A stretch of 11,514 bases of DNA from Candidatus Zixiibacteriota bacterium. GTDB taxonomy: Bacteria; Zixibacteria; MSB-5A5; GN15; FEB-12. The notes beneath the pieces were generated by a model. It searched no databases and was not told where the DNA came from. It saw nothing but the letters and a program-made list of their open reading frames with translations. The DNA lies in the NCBI GenBank assembly GCA_003641405.1, contig QNAF01000056.1, forward strand, positions 1 to 11,514. The letters run 5' to 3'. The position numbers and the translations under genes were made by a program. Position 1 is the stretch's first letter; each line of letters opens with the position of its first letter. This document shows positions 1 to 7,964 of the stretch, piece by piece.

Positions 1-126
1 CGTAATATGAAATGTGGTGTCGGCCTGTGTGGACACTGCCAGATCGGTCCCACTTTCGTGTGCAAAGACGGCCCGGTGTACCGGTTCGATAAGATACGGA
101 ACACTTTCACAAAACGGGAAATGTAG
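1..126 (+). CDS. 3' end of [NiFe]-hydrogenase gamma subunit (FAD/NAD(P)-binding, [2Fe-2S] oxidoreductase), partial
   Basis: The first 41 codons in frame 1 run to a TAG at 124-126 and have no start in the window, so this is the C-terminal end of a gene entering from the left. The peptide contains C-G-V-G-L-C-G-H-C followed eight residues later by another Cys. This C-x4-C-x2-C-x7-C pattern is the [2Fe-2S] site at the C-terminus of dihydroorotate dehydrogenase K-type electron transfer subunits, anaerobic sulfite reductase subunit B and hydrogenase gamma subunits. The hydrogenase small subunit starts one base after the stop, so the gamma-subunit role, passing electrons between NAD(P)(H)/FAD and the hydrogenase dimer, is the best reading. 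The flavin and nucleotide domains lie outside the window and cannot be checked. Confidence 0.85.
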   Translation, partial: RNMKCGVGLCGHCQIGPTFVCKDGPVYRFDKIRNTFTKREM

Positions 127-127
127 T

Positions 128-907
128 ATGAGTTCCGTGAAGAAACCCAAGCTTGCCGTCTGGAAGTTCGCATCCTGTGACGGATGTCAACTGTCTCTGC
201 TGGACTGTGAGGAGGAATTGCTGGCAATTACTCAGGAAATCACTATTGCATATTTCCCGGAAGCGACGCGGGCAGTCATAAAAGGTCCGTACGATATCTC
301 GCTGGTAGAAGGTTCGATCACGACTTCGCATGATGCCGAGCGGATTCACAGGATCCGCCGGATATCGGAACATCTGATAACGATAGGGGCCTGTGCCACG
401 GCTGGAGGGATTCAGGCATTACGCAATTTTGCCGACGTGGACGATTTCGTTTCCATGGTGTACGCCAACCCTGCCTACATAGAGACACTTAACAAGTCAA
501 CTCCGATAGCCGATCATGTGTTTGTTGATTTTGAACTGCGCGGTTGTCCGATTAGCAAGTACCAACTGGTGGAACTCATAAGCGCTTTCCTCAATGGTCG
601 CAAACCGAACATTGGCACCCATAGCGTCTGCATGGAGTGCAAAATGAAGGGCAATGCCTGCGTGATGGTGGCCCACGGGACTCCTTGTCTGGGGCCTGTC
701 ACTCAGATGGGATGCGGCGCGATATGTCCAACGTACGATCGCGGATGTTTCGGATGCTTCGGTCCCAAAGAGACTCCCAATACCAGGTCATTAGCCGCCT
801 GGTTCGAGCAATTGCAGATACCGAAGGACGATATTGTCAGGGTGTTCCGGGGATTCAATGCTTATGCGGAGCCGTTCCGGAAGGAGAGCGAGGCACATGA
901 AAAGTAG
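128..907 (+). CDS. [NiFe]-hydrogenase small (delta) subunit, group 3b type
   Basis: This 259-residue iron-sulfur subunit carries electrons between the NiFe site of the large subunit and the flavin subunit. The N-terminal C17-x2-C20 in the run A-S-C-D-G-C-Q, the later G-A-C-A-T-A-G-G and R-G-C-P-I segments supply the proximal [4Fe-4S] ligands. The last third is Cys-rich (S-V-C-M-E-C-K, T-P-C-L-G-P, G-C-G-A-I-C-P, G-C-F-G-C-F-G-P), as expected for two more clusters. There is no twin-arginine signal peptide, so the enzyme should be cytosolic. ATG 128 is chosen because homology begins there and it lies one base after the gamma stop; an upstream in-frame ATG at 14 falls inside the gamma gene. No strong ribosome site is visible, suggesting translational coupling. 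Compactness and gene order favour group 3b over the related F420-nonreducing (Mvh) type. Confidence 0.93.
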   Translation: MSSVKKPKLAVWKFASCDGCQLSLLDCEEELLAITQEITIAYFPEATRAVIKGPYDISLVEGSITTSHDAERIHRIRRISEHLITIGACATAGGIQALRNFADVDDFVSMVYANPAYIETLNKSTPIADHVFVDFELRGCPISKYQLVELISAFLNGRKPNIGTHSVCMECKMKGNACVMVAHGTPCLGPVTQMGCGAICPTYDRGCFGCFGPKETPNTRSLAAWFEQLQIPKDDIVRVFRGFNAYAEPFRKESEAHEK

Positions 908-2186
908 AACCATCAAGGTTGACTACTTGGCCCGAGTAGAGGGAGAGGGCAAACTTTATGTCAAAATCAAGGACAATGTCGTAACCGATGTTCGTTTCAG
1001 TGTCTTTGAGCCACCCCGGTTCTTCGAAGCTCTACTGCGTGGTCGGAGATTTACGGAGGCTCCTGATATCACTGCCCGCATTTGCGGCATTTGTCCGGTA
1101 GCCTATCAGATGAGTTCATCACAGGCGATGGAGTCGCTGTGTGGTGTCACAGTTCCCGGACCACTAAGGGACTTGCGACGACTGATCTACTGTGGTGAAT
1201 GGATAGAATCACACGCGCTTCATATCTACATGCTCCATGCCCCGGATTTCCTGGGCTATCAGGATGCCATTAGCATGGCCAAGGACCATCCTGATGTTGT
1301 CAACCGGGCGCTCAAGCTGAAGAAAATCGGAAATGACGTGATGGTGCTGCTTGGTGGACGGGAGATCCATCCGGTCAACCCGCGTGTTGGAGGTTTCTAC
1401 AAGGTCCCAACAAAGGAGAGCCTGACCCAGCTTGTTGAACCACTCCAGTGGGCGCTGGAAGCATCTCTTGAGACAGTCCGCTGGACTTCATCACTGTCGT
1501 TTCCGGAGTTCGAACGAGATTACGAGTTTGTGTCTTTGCGCCATCCTGATGAATACCCTATAACTGAAGGTCGGGTAGCTTCGAACAAGGGGATCGACAT
1601 CACCACGGATAAGTTCCTGGATACTTTTGAGGAGATCCACATAGCTCATTCCACGTCGCTTCAGGCGAAGGTGAAAGCCCGTGACGACTACATGGCCGGG
1701 CCGCTGGCTCGGTACTGTAACAATTTCGACCGGCTTCCGGAAGTCGCGCAAAAGGCTGCCAGGGACGCCGGCCTTTCGGAAGTATGCAAAAATCCGTTCA
1801 AGAGCATTATCGTGCGGAGCGTAGAGACAGTGTTCGCCTGCCACGAAGCGTTAAGAATCATCGAGGGGTATGAACCCCCTGAGAAACCGTTCGTGGAAGT
1901 ACCACCCAGGGCAGGAATTGGTCATGGGTGTACCGAGGCACCCCGGGGTCTGCTTTATCATCGCTATGAAATCGACGACGATGGAATCATCAAGGATGCC
2001 AGAATAATACCACCTACTTCGCAGAATCAGAAATCCATGGAAGAAGACCTGCGTTTCTTTGTAGGGAAAAACCTCGATCTGACGGATGAGAAGCTTACCT
2101 GGCAGTGTGAGCAGGTGATACGCAATTACGATCCCTGTATTTCCTGTTCGTGCCATTTCCTGAAACTCGATATTCAACGGGATTGA
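897..2186 (+). CDS. [NiFe]-hydrogenase large (alpha) subunit, catalytic, group 3b type
   Basis: This 429-residue precursor carries the NiFe(CN)2CO active site for reversible H2 oxidation. The N-terminal R-V-E-G-E-G motif (residues 13-18) holds the conserved Glu used in proton transfer. Motif L1, R-I-C-G-I-C-P at 61-67, gives Ni/Fe ligands C63 and C66. Motif L2, D-P-C-I-S-C-S-C-H at 412-420, gives C414 and C417. Cleavage is expected after H420, removing a nine-residue tail, which agrees with the protease gene directly downstream. The start at 897 overlaps the small-subunit 3' end by 11 bases and has a strong AAGGAGAG site at 881-888. An in-frame start at 834 inside the small-subunit gene is rejected. 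C419 inside L2 is unusual, since Ala, Thr or Val is more usual there. The length suits group 3b or Mvh-type enzymes, which are shorter than membrane-bound uptake hydrogenases. Confidence 0.95.
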   Translation: MKSRTIKVDYLARVEGEGKLYVKIKDNVVTDVRFSVFEPPRFFEALLRGRRFTEAPDITARICGICPVAYQMSSSQAMESLCGVTVPGPLRDLRRLIYCGEWIESHALHIYMLHAPDFLGYQDAISMAKDHPDVVNRALKLKKIGNDVMVLLGGREIHPVNPRVGGFYKVPTKESLTQLVEPLQWALEASLETVRWTSSLSFPEFERDYEFVSLRHPDEYPITEGRVASNKGIDITTDKFLDTFEEIHIAHSTSLQAKVKARDDYMAGPLARYCNNFDRLPEVAQKAARDAGLSEVCKNPFKSIIVRSVETVFACHEALRIIEGYEPPEKPFVEVPPRAGIGHGCTEAPRGLLYHRYEIDDDGIIKDARIIPPTSQNQKSMEEDLRFFVGKNLDLTDEKLTWQCEQVIRNYDPCISCSCHFLKLDIQRD

Positions 2187-2199
2187 GAGGAGTATCCCG

Positions 2200-2670
2200 G
2201 TGGCAGAACATCCCGTAACGGTAATTGGCATCGGCAATCCTTACCGGGGAGATGACCGAGTTGGTCTGTATGTCGCTGAGCAGGTTCGTAACCATGCACT
2301 CAAAGGATTGTCGGTTGTAGAAGGGATTGGGGACGGTTTTGCCCTTATTGACGCCTGGGCTGAATCTGATCTGGCCATTGTGATTGACTGTGCTTCCTCC
2401 GGATCTACGCCAGGTACTACCTTTCGCTTCGATGCTGTGCGGGAAACGATTCCGGGCAATCTATTTTCGGGGCTGTCAACTCATTCCATATCTGTCAATG
2501 AGGCCATTGATCTGGCCAGGGTCCTGAACCGCCTTCCTAAGGAATTGGTAGTGTATGGAATTGAGGGCGAGAACTTTTCGACTGGTCTTGATTTGGCACC
2601 GGTGGTTGAGGCAAGCGCTCACAAGGTTGTTGAATCCATACTTGAAGAGATCGAAACCCTGACAAACTAA
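2200..2670 (+). CDS. Hydrogenase maturation endopeptidase (HyaD/HybD/HycI family)
   Basis: This 156-residue peptidase should clip the C-terminal tail from the nickel-loaded large-subunit precursor, the step that closes the active site. The family signature G-I-G-N-P-Y-R-G-D-D-R-V-G occupies residues 10-22. By comparison with E. coli HybD (Glu16, Asp62, His93), the nickel-sensing residues here are probably D19, D63 (in V-I-D-C) and H95 (in S-T-H-S). The C-terminal part, with V-Y-G-I-E-G-E-N-F and a closing helix, also fits. The start is GTG at 2200, 13 bases after the large-subunit stop, preceded by GAGAGGAG at 2185-2192. Its position directly behind the large subunit suggests it is specific for that protein. 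A symbol is withheld because naming varies between hydrogenase classes. Confidence 0.93.
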   Translation: MAEHPVTVIGIGNPYRGDDRVGLYVAEQVRNHALKGLSVVEGIGDGFALIDAWAESDLAIVIDCASSGSTPGTTFRFDAVRETIPGNLFSGLSTHSISVNEAIDLARVLNRLPKELVVYGIEGENFSTGLDLAPVVEASAHKVVESILEEIETLTN

Positions 2671-2689
2671 TAAGGCAAAGGGTACACCT

Positions 2690-2956
2690 ATGCATGAGTT
2701 CTCACTTCTTCATGATCTACTGGAGAAAATAGAGGTCGTTGCTGAAGAGAATGGTTCGGACCAAGTGATCGGTGTCAAAGTAAGACTGGGCGCGCTGGCT
2801 CATATCTCCCCCTCCCACCTTCGTGAGCACTTCGATCACGCCGTCGTCGGTACGGTGGCGGAGGGAGCCAGACTTGACATTGAAGAACTTAAGGATGAGC
2901 ACGACCCACATGCCCAGGAGATAATTCTGGATAGCATTGAAGTAGCGGAAATGTGA
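2690..2956 (+). CDS. hypA: HypA-like nickel-insertion protein, short form lacking the zinc ribbon
   Basis: HypA delivers nickel to the large-subunit precursor, normally together with the GTPase HypB. This 88-residue protein starts with the invariant M-H-E (H2 is the nickel ligand). It keeps the HypA core: the helix around S-L-L-H-D-L-L, V-R-L-G-A-L at 31-36, and G-T-V-A-E-G-A at 54-60. Family members are usually around 115 residues and carry two C-x2-C pairs that bind zinc. Here that section is missing and the protein has no cysteine at all; the chain passes through a His/Asp-rich stretch (D-E-H-D-P-H) straight into the usual C-terminal strand (I-L-D-S-I-E-V). The deletion is clean and in frame, so it looks like a genuine short subfamily. 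The start at 2690 has AAAGGG upstream, and the 3' end overlaps the hypF start by four bases. Confidence 0.85.
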   Translation: MHEFSLLHDLLEKIEVVAEENGSDQVIGVKVRLGALAHISPSHLREHFDHAVVGTVAEGARLDIEELKDEHDPHAQEIILDSIEVAEM

Positions 2957-5272
2957 GAGCTGTTCACACTCACAAGAAAGCCGGAACTTCTGAGATCGAT
3001 TTGATCTCGCGATTGCGACTTCGTGTCAGTGGAAGAGTACAGGGGGTCGGTTTCCGCCCCTTTATCTACCGACTTGCTACCGAACTCAATCTGACCGGTT
3101 GGGTCAGGAATTCTCCCAGTGGTGTCGAGGTCGAACTTGAAGGTAGTGAAGATGGCTTGCAGGAGTTCACTGATCGTCTCCCGCGAGAGAAACCGATTTT
3201 GTCAAACATCGATGAAATGGAGTTGACGAGGCACAAGTTAGTCGGCTATTCGGAATTCATAGTCAGAGAGAGTATCAACTCTGGTAACATCGAAGCTGTG
3301 ATCCTGCCTGACATCGCTACCTGCGAGGAGTGCCGGCAGGACATCTTTGACCCGACGCTACCGCTATCCGTTTACGAATTGCACCAACTGCGGACCGCGC
3401 TACTCTATTGTCGAATCGCTTCCCTATGACCGCGCTAACACGACTATGCGACGGTTTACAATGTGTGAAGAGTGTCGGTGTGAATACGAAGATCCGCGGG
3501 ATCGGCGTTTCCATGCTCAACCCAATGCCTGTCCAAACTGCGGGCCGAGCCTTGAACTCTGGGACACAGCAGGCAGAACGCTGGCAGGGTCTGAAAATGC
3601 TCTAAGTCTGGCTTGTGACCGCATTAGAGCGGGGGATATACTGGCGTTGAAGGGACTCGGTGGATTTCAACTCATTGTCGACGCAAGGAACACCGACGCC
3701 GTGCAACGTCTTAGAGACCGAAAGAACCGACCCGAGAAACCGCTGGCGCTGATGTACCCGAACTTCGGTGCTGTTGAAAAAGATTGTGAGTTAACAAAGT
3801 GCGAGAAGGCTGCTCTCACATCCACAGCGTCACCCATAGTGCTGCTGAAACAGAAGTCAGGTACGCAGCCTGCTCAGCAATCGATCTCCGACCTTGTCGC
3901 CCCGGACAACCCATATCTGGGGATCATGTTGCCATACACTCCCCTGCATCACTTACTGATGGCGGAGTTGGCCTGTCCCATAGTGGCTACCAGCGGCAAC
4001 CGCTCGGATGAACCGATTTGCACCGATGAACGGGACGCCCTCAATCGTCTGCGGGATATCGCTGATCTGTTCCTCGTGCACGATCGTCCTATTGCCCGGC
4101 ATGTCGATGATTCAATTGTCAGAGTTATTGCTGATCGTCCGGTTGTACTGCGCAGCGCCAGGGGATACGCACCAACGGTGATTGACCTGCCTGAGCCGAC
4201 ACCTGACTGTCTTGCTGTTGGCGCTCAGATGAAAAACACGATTGCCGTTTCAAAAGGAAAGCGCGTTTTTGTAAGTCAGCACATCGGTGACCTGGGGAAC
4301 AAAACTGCTTTCGACGCCATGGGTCAGGTGGTCGGATCACTTATGTCGGCTTATGATGTGAATCCCGGCCGAGTAATCTGTGATCTGCATCCTGATTATC
4401 AGTCCACCAGGTTTGCATCGACTTTCGACACTCCGCGGGCTGTCGTTCAGCATCACTATGCTCACGTCTTGTCCTGTATAGCGGAAAACCGTCTGGAACC
4501 ACCGCTGCTCGGAGTGGCCTTTGATGGCACCGGTCTTGGCACGGACGGTACGATCTGGGGCGGTGAATTCCTGAAGATAACCGATGACTCCTTCGAGCGA
4601 GTCGCCCATCTGCGGCAATTCCACCTTCCCGGTGGTGATGCTGCCGTTCGAGAGCCGCGCCGATCAGCTCTGAGTTTGTTGCACGAAGCGTTCGGCGATG
4701 ATGCGTTTGGCATGAACGAACTGGACACTATTGCATCTTTCACACCTGAGGAGCTGCGAGTTCACCGGACTATGCTTAACAGGGGAGTCAATGCCCCGGT
4801 CACATCGAGTGCGGGTCGTCTTTTCGATGCCGTTTCATCATTGTTGGGATTATGCCAGACGATGAGTTTCGAGGGTCAAGCGGCTATGAAGCTGGAATTC
4901 GCTGCTGAGAGTATCCGGTCGACGGCTGCTTACGAGTTCAACCTCAATACCCGGTCCTTGCCGTTTGTCCTTGACTGGGAACCGATGTTGCGTTTAATCG
5001 TCAAAGACCTGCGAGCAACTGTGTCCCCAGCGGTGATTGCAGCCAGGTTCCACTGTACCCTGGCAGAAATGGTGGTCGCTGTTGCCGGAAAGATCGAGGA
5101 GTCCAGGGTGGTTCTCAGTGGTGGCTGTTTCCAAAACCGGTATCTCACCGAACGAACATTGGCCTGTCTCGAACGGCATGGCTTTGAAGTTTTCAGACAT
5201 GAGCGGATACCGCCTAATGATAGTGGTATTGCGCCCGGTCAGATCATGGCGGCTTGCCGCCGGCAACACTGA
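2953..5272 (+). pseudogene. hypF: Carbamoyltransferase HypF, interrupted by a frameshift near 3349-3361
   Basis: HypF moves the carbamoyl group of carbamoyl phosphate onto the C-terminal Cys of HypE, the first step of cyanide-ligand synthesis. The gene is split between two frames. The 5' part (GTG 2953, stop 3429) encodes the acylphosphatase domain, with G-R-V-Q-G-V-G-F-R-P-F (catalytic R35, N53), and the first C-x2-C of the zinc fingers. Homology then moves to the frame open to 5272. That frame holds the rest of zinc finger 1 (C-T-N-C-G-P), finger 2 (C-E-E-C, C-P-N-C), the YrdC-like domain, and the Kae1-like domain with H-H-Y-A-H and V-A-F-D-G-T-G-L-G. The join lacks residues of the usual D-P-x-D-R-R-Y segment. 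Restoring eight bases after 3357 would give one intact chain of 775 residues, near the normal 750-780. No other lesion is visible, so this is either a recent mutation or a sequence error. The GTG start overlaps the hypA stop. Confidence 0.85.
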
Positions 5273-5283
5273 GGTGATAGAAC

Positions 5284-5538
5284 ATGTGTCTGGCAGTTCC
5301 CGGTCGAGTAGTTGAATTCACTGACAATGGCCCTCTTACCAGGGCCGGGCGAGTCAGTTTTGGCGGTATTGTGAGGGACGTTAACCTGTCTACGGTACCG
5401 GTGGCCGAGGTAGGTGACTATGTCCTTGTACATGCCGGTTTTGCCATAAGCATCATTGACCCCGACGAAGCGGCAAGAACCATCGAGTACCTGTGCCAGA
5501 TAGAGTCACCGACCAACGGACAAAGTGGTGGCCGATGA
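5284..5538 (+). CDS. hypC: Hydrogenase assembly chaperone HypC
   Basis: This 84-residue HypC/HybG/HupF protein partners with HypD to build the Fe(CN)2CO unit and carries it to the large-subunit precursor. It opens with the diagnostic M-C-L-A-V-P-G. C2, exposed after removal of the initiator Met, and H50 in V-L-V-H-A-G are the residues expected to contact iron. The rest follows the OB-fold pattern, with D-P-D-E-A (residues 59-63) leading into the C-terminal helix. The length is normal for the family (about 75-95). A GAGGTGAT ribosome site at 5271-5278 precedes ATG 5284, and the hypF stop is 11 bases upstream. The 3' end overlaps the hypD start in an ATGA arrangement, implying coupled translation of the two partners. 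Confidence 0.96.
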   Translation: MCLAVPGRVVEFTDNGPLTRAGRVSFGGIVRDVNLSTVPVAEVGDYVLVHAGFAISIIDPDEAARTIEYLCQIESPTNGQSGGR

Positions 5539-6635
5539 AATACGTAGATGACTTCCGTAATCCTGCCACTGCGACGGAATATGTCAGAGCCATCACTTCC
5601 CTGAGCACCAAACGCTGGACTATCATGGAGGTGTGTGGAGGTCAGACTCACGCTATCGTAAGAAACGGCATTGATCGACAGCTTACCGACACAGTCATAC
5701 TTCTGCACGGTCCCGGCTGCCCGGTATGTGTCACACCCACAGATCTGATTGACAAGGCAATCGAGCTGGCGTCACGCGAGAATGTTATCTTCTGCTCGTT
5801 CGGTGATATGCTCCGGGTTCCCGGCCATGAGCAGGACCTGCTATCGGTGAAGGCCAAGGGTGCCGAAATTCGTACACTGTATTCGCCGTTGGACTGCCTT
5901 GAGATTGCACAGCACAACCCTGACAAGCAGGTTGTGTTCTTTGCGATTGGGTTTGAAACGACTGCTCCCGTGAATGCCTCTGTTGTTTACCAGGCTCACC
6001 AAAAGGGTCTCCACAACTTTTCCATCCTGTGCGCCCAGGTTCTTATTCCGCCTGCCATTGCCGCGATTCTGGAATCACCGGAATGCCGTGTGCAGGCCTT
6101 GCTTGCCCCCGGTCATGTATGCAGTGTAACAGGCTGTGGCGAGTATGAGCAACTTGCAACCCGCTACCGGTTACCAATTATTATCACCGGGTTTGAGCCG
6201 GTCGATATTCTCCAGGGCATTTATATGGCGGTGGCTCAATTGGAACACGAGCAAGCCCGTCTTGAGAATCAATATACACGGGCGGTCAGGTCCGAAGGAA
6301 ACAAAGAAGCGCGGTATCTTATGAGCCGGGTTTTTCATGTGGTTGATCGCACCTGGCGCGGGCTTGGCGTAATACCCTCCAGCGGCTTAGCCCTTCGGGA
6401 TGAGTTTACAGAGTTCGACGCTGAAAAGCGGTTTGAATTGACGAGCCGACAGGTTGAAGACAATTCGCAGTGTATCAGCGGTTTGATTCTCCAGGGTATC
6501 AAAAAGCCGTGTGACTGCCCTGCCTTTGGGGGCGACTGCACACCCGAACGACCGTTGGGAGCTACGATGGTCTCATCAGAGGGCGCCTGCGCGGCCTACT
6601 TCCGTTATCATGGGTCTGGAAACCTTACGCGCTGA
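5535..6635 (+). CDS. hypD: Hydrogenase maturation iron-sulfur protein HypD
   Basis: HypD forms the scaffold with HypC on which the Fe(CN)2CO group is assembled, and it holds a [4Fe-4S] cluster. The 366-residue product has the expected motifs: M-E-V-C-G-G-Q-T-H (C34), H-G-P-G-C-P-V-C-V-T-P (C62, C65), I-G-F-E-T-T-A-P, and G-H-V-C-S-V-T-G. A C-terminal Cys group supplies the cluster (K-P-C-D-C-P-A-F-G-G-D-C-T-P and later G-A-C-A-A-Y). An upstream in-frame ATG at 5493 would add 14 residues read from inside hypC. ATG 5535 is preferred because the family begins M-K-Y-V-D-x-F-R and because it gives the common ATGA overlap with the hypC stop. All key cysteines are present, so the protein should be functional. 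Confidence 0.96.
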   Translation: MKYVDDFRNPATATEYVRAITSLSTKRWTIMEVCGGQTHAIVRNGIDRQLTDTVILLHGPGCPVCVTPTDLIDKAIELASRENVIFCSFGDMLRVPGHEQDLLSVKAKGAEIRTLYSPLDCLEIAQHNPDKQVVFFAIGFETTAPVNASVVYQAHQKGLHNFSILCAQVLIPPAIAAILESPECRVQALLAPGHVCSVTGCGEYEQLATRYRLPIIITGFEPVDILQGIYMAVAQLEHEQARLENQYTRAVRSEGNKEARYLMSRVFHVVDRTWRGLGVIPSSGLALRDEFTEFDAEKRFELTSRQVEDNSQCISGLILQGIKKPCDCPAFGGDCTPERPLGATMVSSEGACAAYFRYHGSGNLTR

Positions 6636-6646
6636 AGGATAAGTAC

Positions 6647-7708
6647 ATGTCAGTTGACTCTTACCGTGATCAGGAACCAGGTCGCCCTGACGTTCTGGCA
6701 GAGCATCCCCATATCTCCATCGCTCATGGCAGTGGCGGCAGGTTAATGCACCAACTCATAGACAACGTGTTTGCGCCATTGTTCAAGAACCCGGATTTTG
6801 AATCACAACACGATGGTGCTTTACTTGAGATAGCCGGAGCAAAACTCGCTTTCACAACCGATTCATATGTTGTAAATCCTCTCTTTTTTCCCGGTGGAGA
6901 CATTGGCACGCTGGCGGTCTGTGGTACTGTCAACGATCTTGCCATGTGTGGAGCACGTCCCTTGTATCTTTGTGCATCGTTCATAATCGAAGAGGGCTTC
7001 CCTACCGATTCATTGTGGAGAATTGCTCTCTCCATGCGGCAGGCTGCGATGAAGGCTGGGGTGCACATTGTTTCAGGTGATACGAAAGTGGTCGACCGTG
7101 GCTGCGGTGATGGTGTGTACATAACCACGTCAGGTGTTGGCCTGGTAAATCAAGGTCTGGAAATCAGCCCACGTGCTGTCAAGCCGGGAGATGCTATTAT
7201 CATCAATGGCGATATCGGTCGGCATGGTATCGCGGTCATGTCACAGCGTGAGGGGTTATCCTTTGAAACCAGGATAGAGAGCGACTGCGCTCCCCTGGGC
7301 GCTCCTGTAATGCAGCTTCTCGAGAAAGGAATCGATATCCACTGTCTGCGCGATTTGACCCGGGGAGGACTGGCCACTACACTGGTTGAGATCGCGGAAT
7401 CATCTTGTCTGCACATCGGTATTGACGATCGCAAGGTGCCGATTCGTGATGAAGTGCTCGGAGCTTGTGAGATGCTCGGCCTCGATCCGATGTATGTTGC
7501 CAATGAAGGGCGCTTTGTTGCTTTTGTGCCTGCTCGTGAGGCAGAACAGACTGTGGCAATTCTCGGTGATTGCTCTCCCGACCTAACGCCGGTCATCATA
7601 GGTGAGGTATCTGATGGGGAGCGAGGTGTTGTCACCATGAAGAGCATTATTGACGCTGAACGCATTGTGGATATGCTGAGCGGTGAGCAGCTCCCAAGGA
7701 TCTGCTGA
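6647..7708 (+). CDS. hypE: Carbamoyl dehydratase HypE (cyanide ligand synthesis)
   Basis: HypE accepts the carbamoyl group from HypF on its C-terminal Cys, dehydrates it with ATP to a thiocyanate, and passes cyanide to the HypC-HypD complex. The 353-residue protein ends in P-R-I-C, the invariant tail with the acceptor thiol at C353. Near the N-terminus, H-G-S-G-G-R-L-M-H is the family signature. F-T-T-D-S-Y-V-V-N-P-L-F-F-P-G-G-D-I-G and V-S-G-D-T-K-V-V are the ATP/Mg binding segments of the PurM/AIRS-like fold. D-L-T-R-G-G-L-A-T-T marks the C-terminal domain. ATG 6647 is 11 bases after the hypD stop, with AAGGAT at 6635-6640. This is the last gene of the hydrogenase block; the about 290 bases that follow have no gene. 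Its function depends on a working HypF, which is broken in this sequence. Confidence 0.96.
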   Translation: MSVDSYRDQEPGRPDVLAEHPHISIAHGSGGRLMHQLIDNVFAPLFKNPDFESQHDGALLEIAGAKLAFTTDSYVVNPLFFPGGDIGTLAVCGTVNDLAMCGARPLYLCASFIIEEGFPTDSLWRIALSMRQAAMKAGVHIVSGDTKVVDRGCGDGVYITTSGVGLVNQGLEISPRAVKPGDAIIINGDIGRHGIAVMSQREGLSFETRIESDCAPLGAPVMQLLEKGIDIHCLRDLTRGGLATTLVEIAESSCLHIGIDDRKVPIRDEVLGACEMLGLDPMYVANEGRFVAFVPAREAEQTVAILGDCSPDLTPVIIGEVSDGERGVVTMKSIIDAERIVDMLSGEQLPRIC

Positions 7709-7788
7709 TTCCAGAAGTCACCCCCTGTGACCTCGTTCGGGTTCTGTCCCCGACGGTCAGCGTGCTGGTGTGTTGTTGGGTGCCCTAC

Positions 7789-7802
7789 CAGACTGGAGTC
7801 TG
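7789..7802 (+). repeat. Perfect inverted repeat CAGAC-TGGA-GTCTG
   Basis: A 5-bp stem with a four-base loop lies about 80 bases after the hypE stop. It could be a small RNA hairpin, part of a dispersed repeat or chance. There is no downstream T-run, so it is not called a terminator. Confidence 0.35.
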
Positions 7803-7964
7803 ATACTGGCCTCCATTTGGACACCCCATTTCCGGCCCTCACTTGAGAAGAAGCGTCCTCCATGAGTACTATCGAACAAATGTAGATTCCTCGCGCCTCC
7901 CAGCATGCTCAGTAACTCGCTGAATGGTAGAAGAATAAGATGGGCTGGCTGGGCAAAAAGGCCG

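Noticed and set aside
1491..1844. Minus-strand open frame inside the hydrogenase large-subunit gene
   Set aside because: Fully antisense to a well-conserved coding region with no ribosome site or family match.
3340..3365. Programmed +1 ribosomal frameshift in hypF
   Set aside because: A +1 slip would restore the frame, but two to three conserved residues would still be missing and no recognised slippery codon or stimulator is visible; deletion or sequence error fits better.
7150..7863. Long minus-strand open frame (237 codons) across the end of hypE and the following gap
   Set aside because: It is mostly antisense to a clear hypE, matches no family I recognise and has low-complexity Ser/Arg-rich content typical of a shadow frame.
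7861..7885. Tiny open frame starting at the ATG near 7862 (seven codons)
   Set aside because: Too short, and no sign of attenuation structure or a following gene that it could control.
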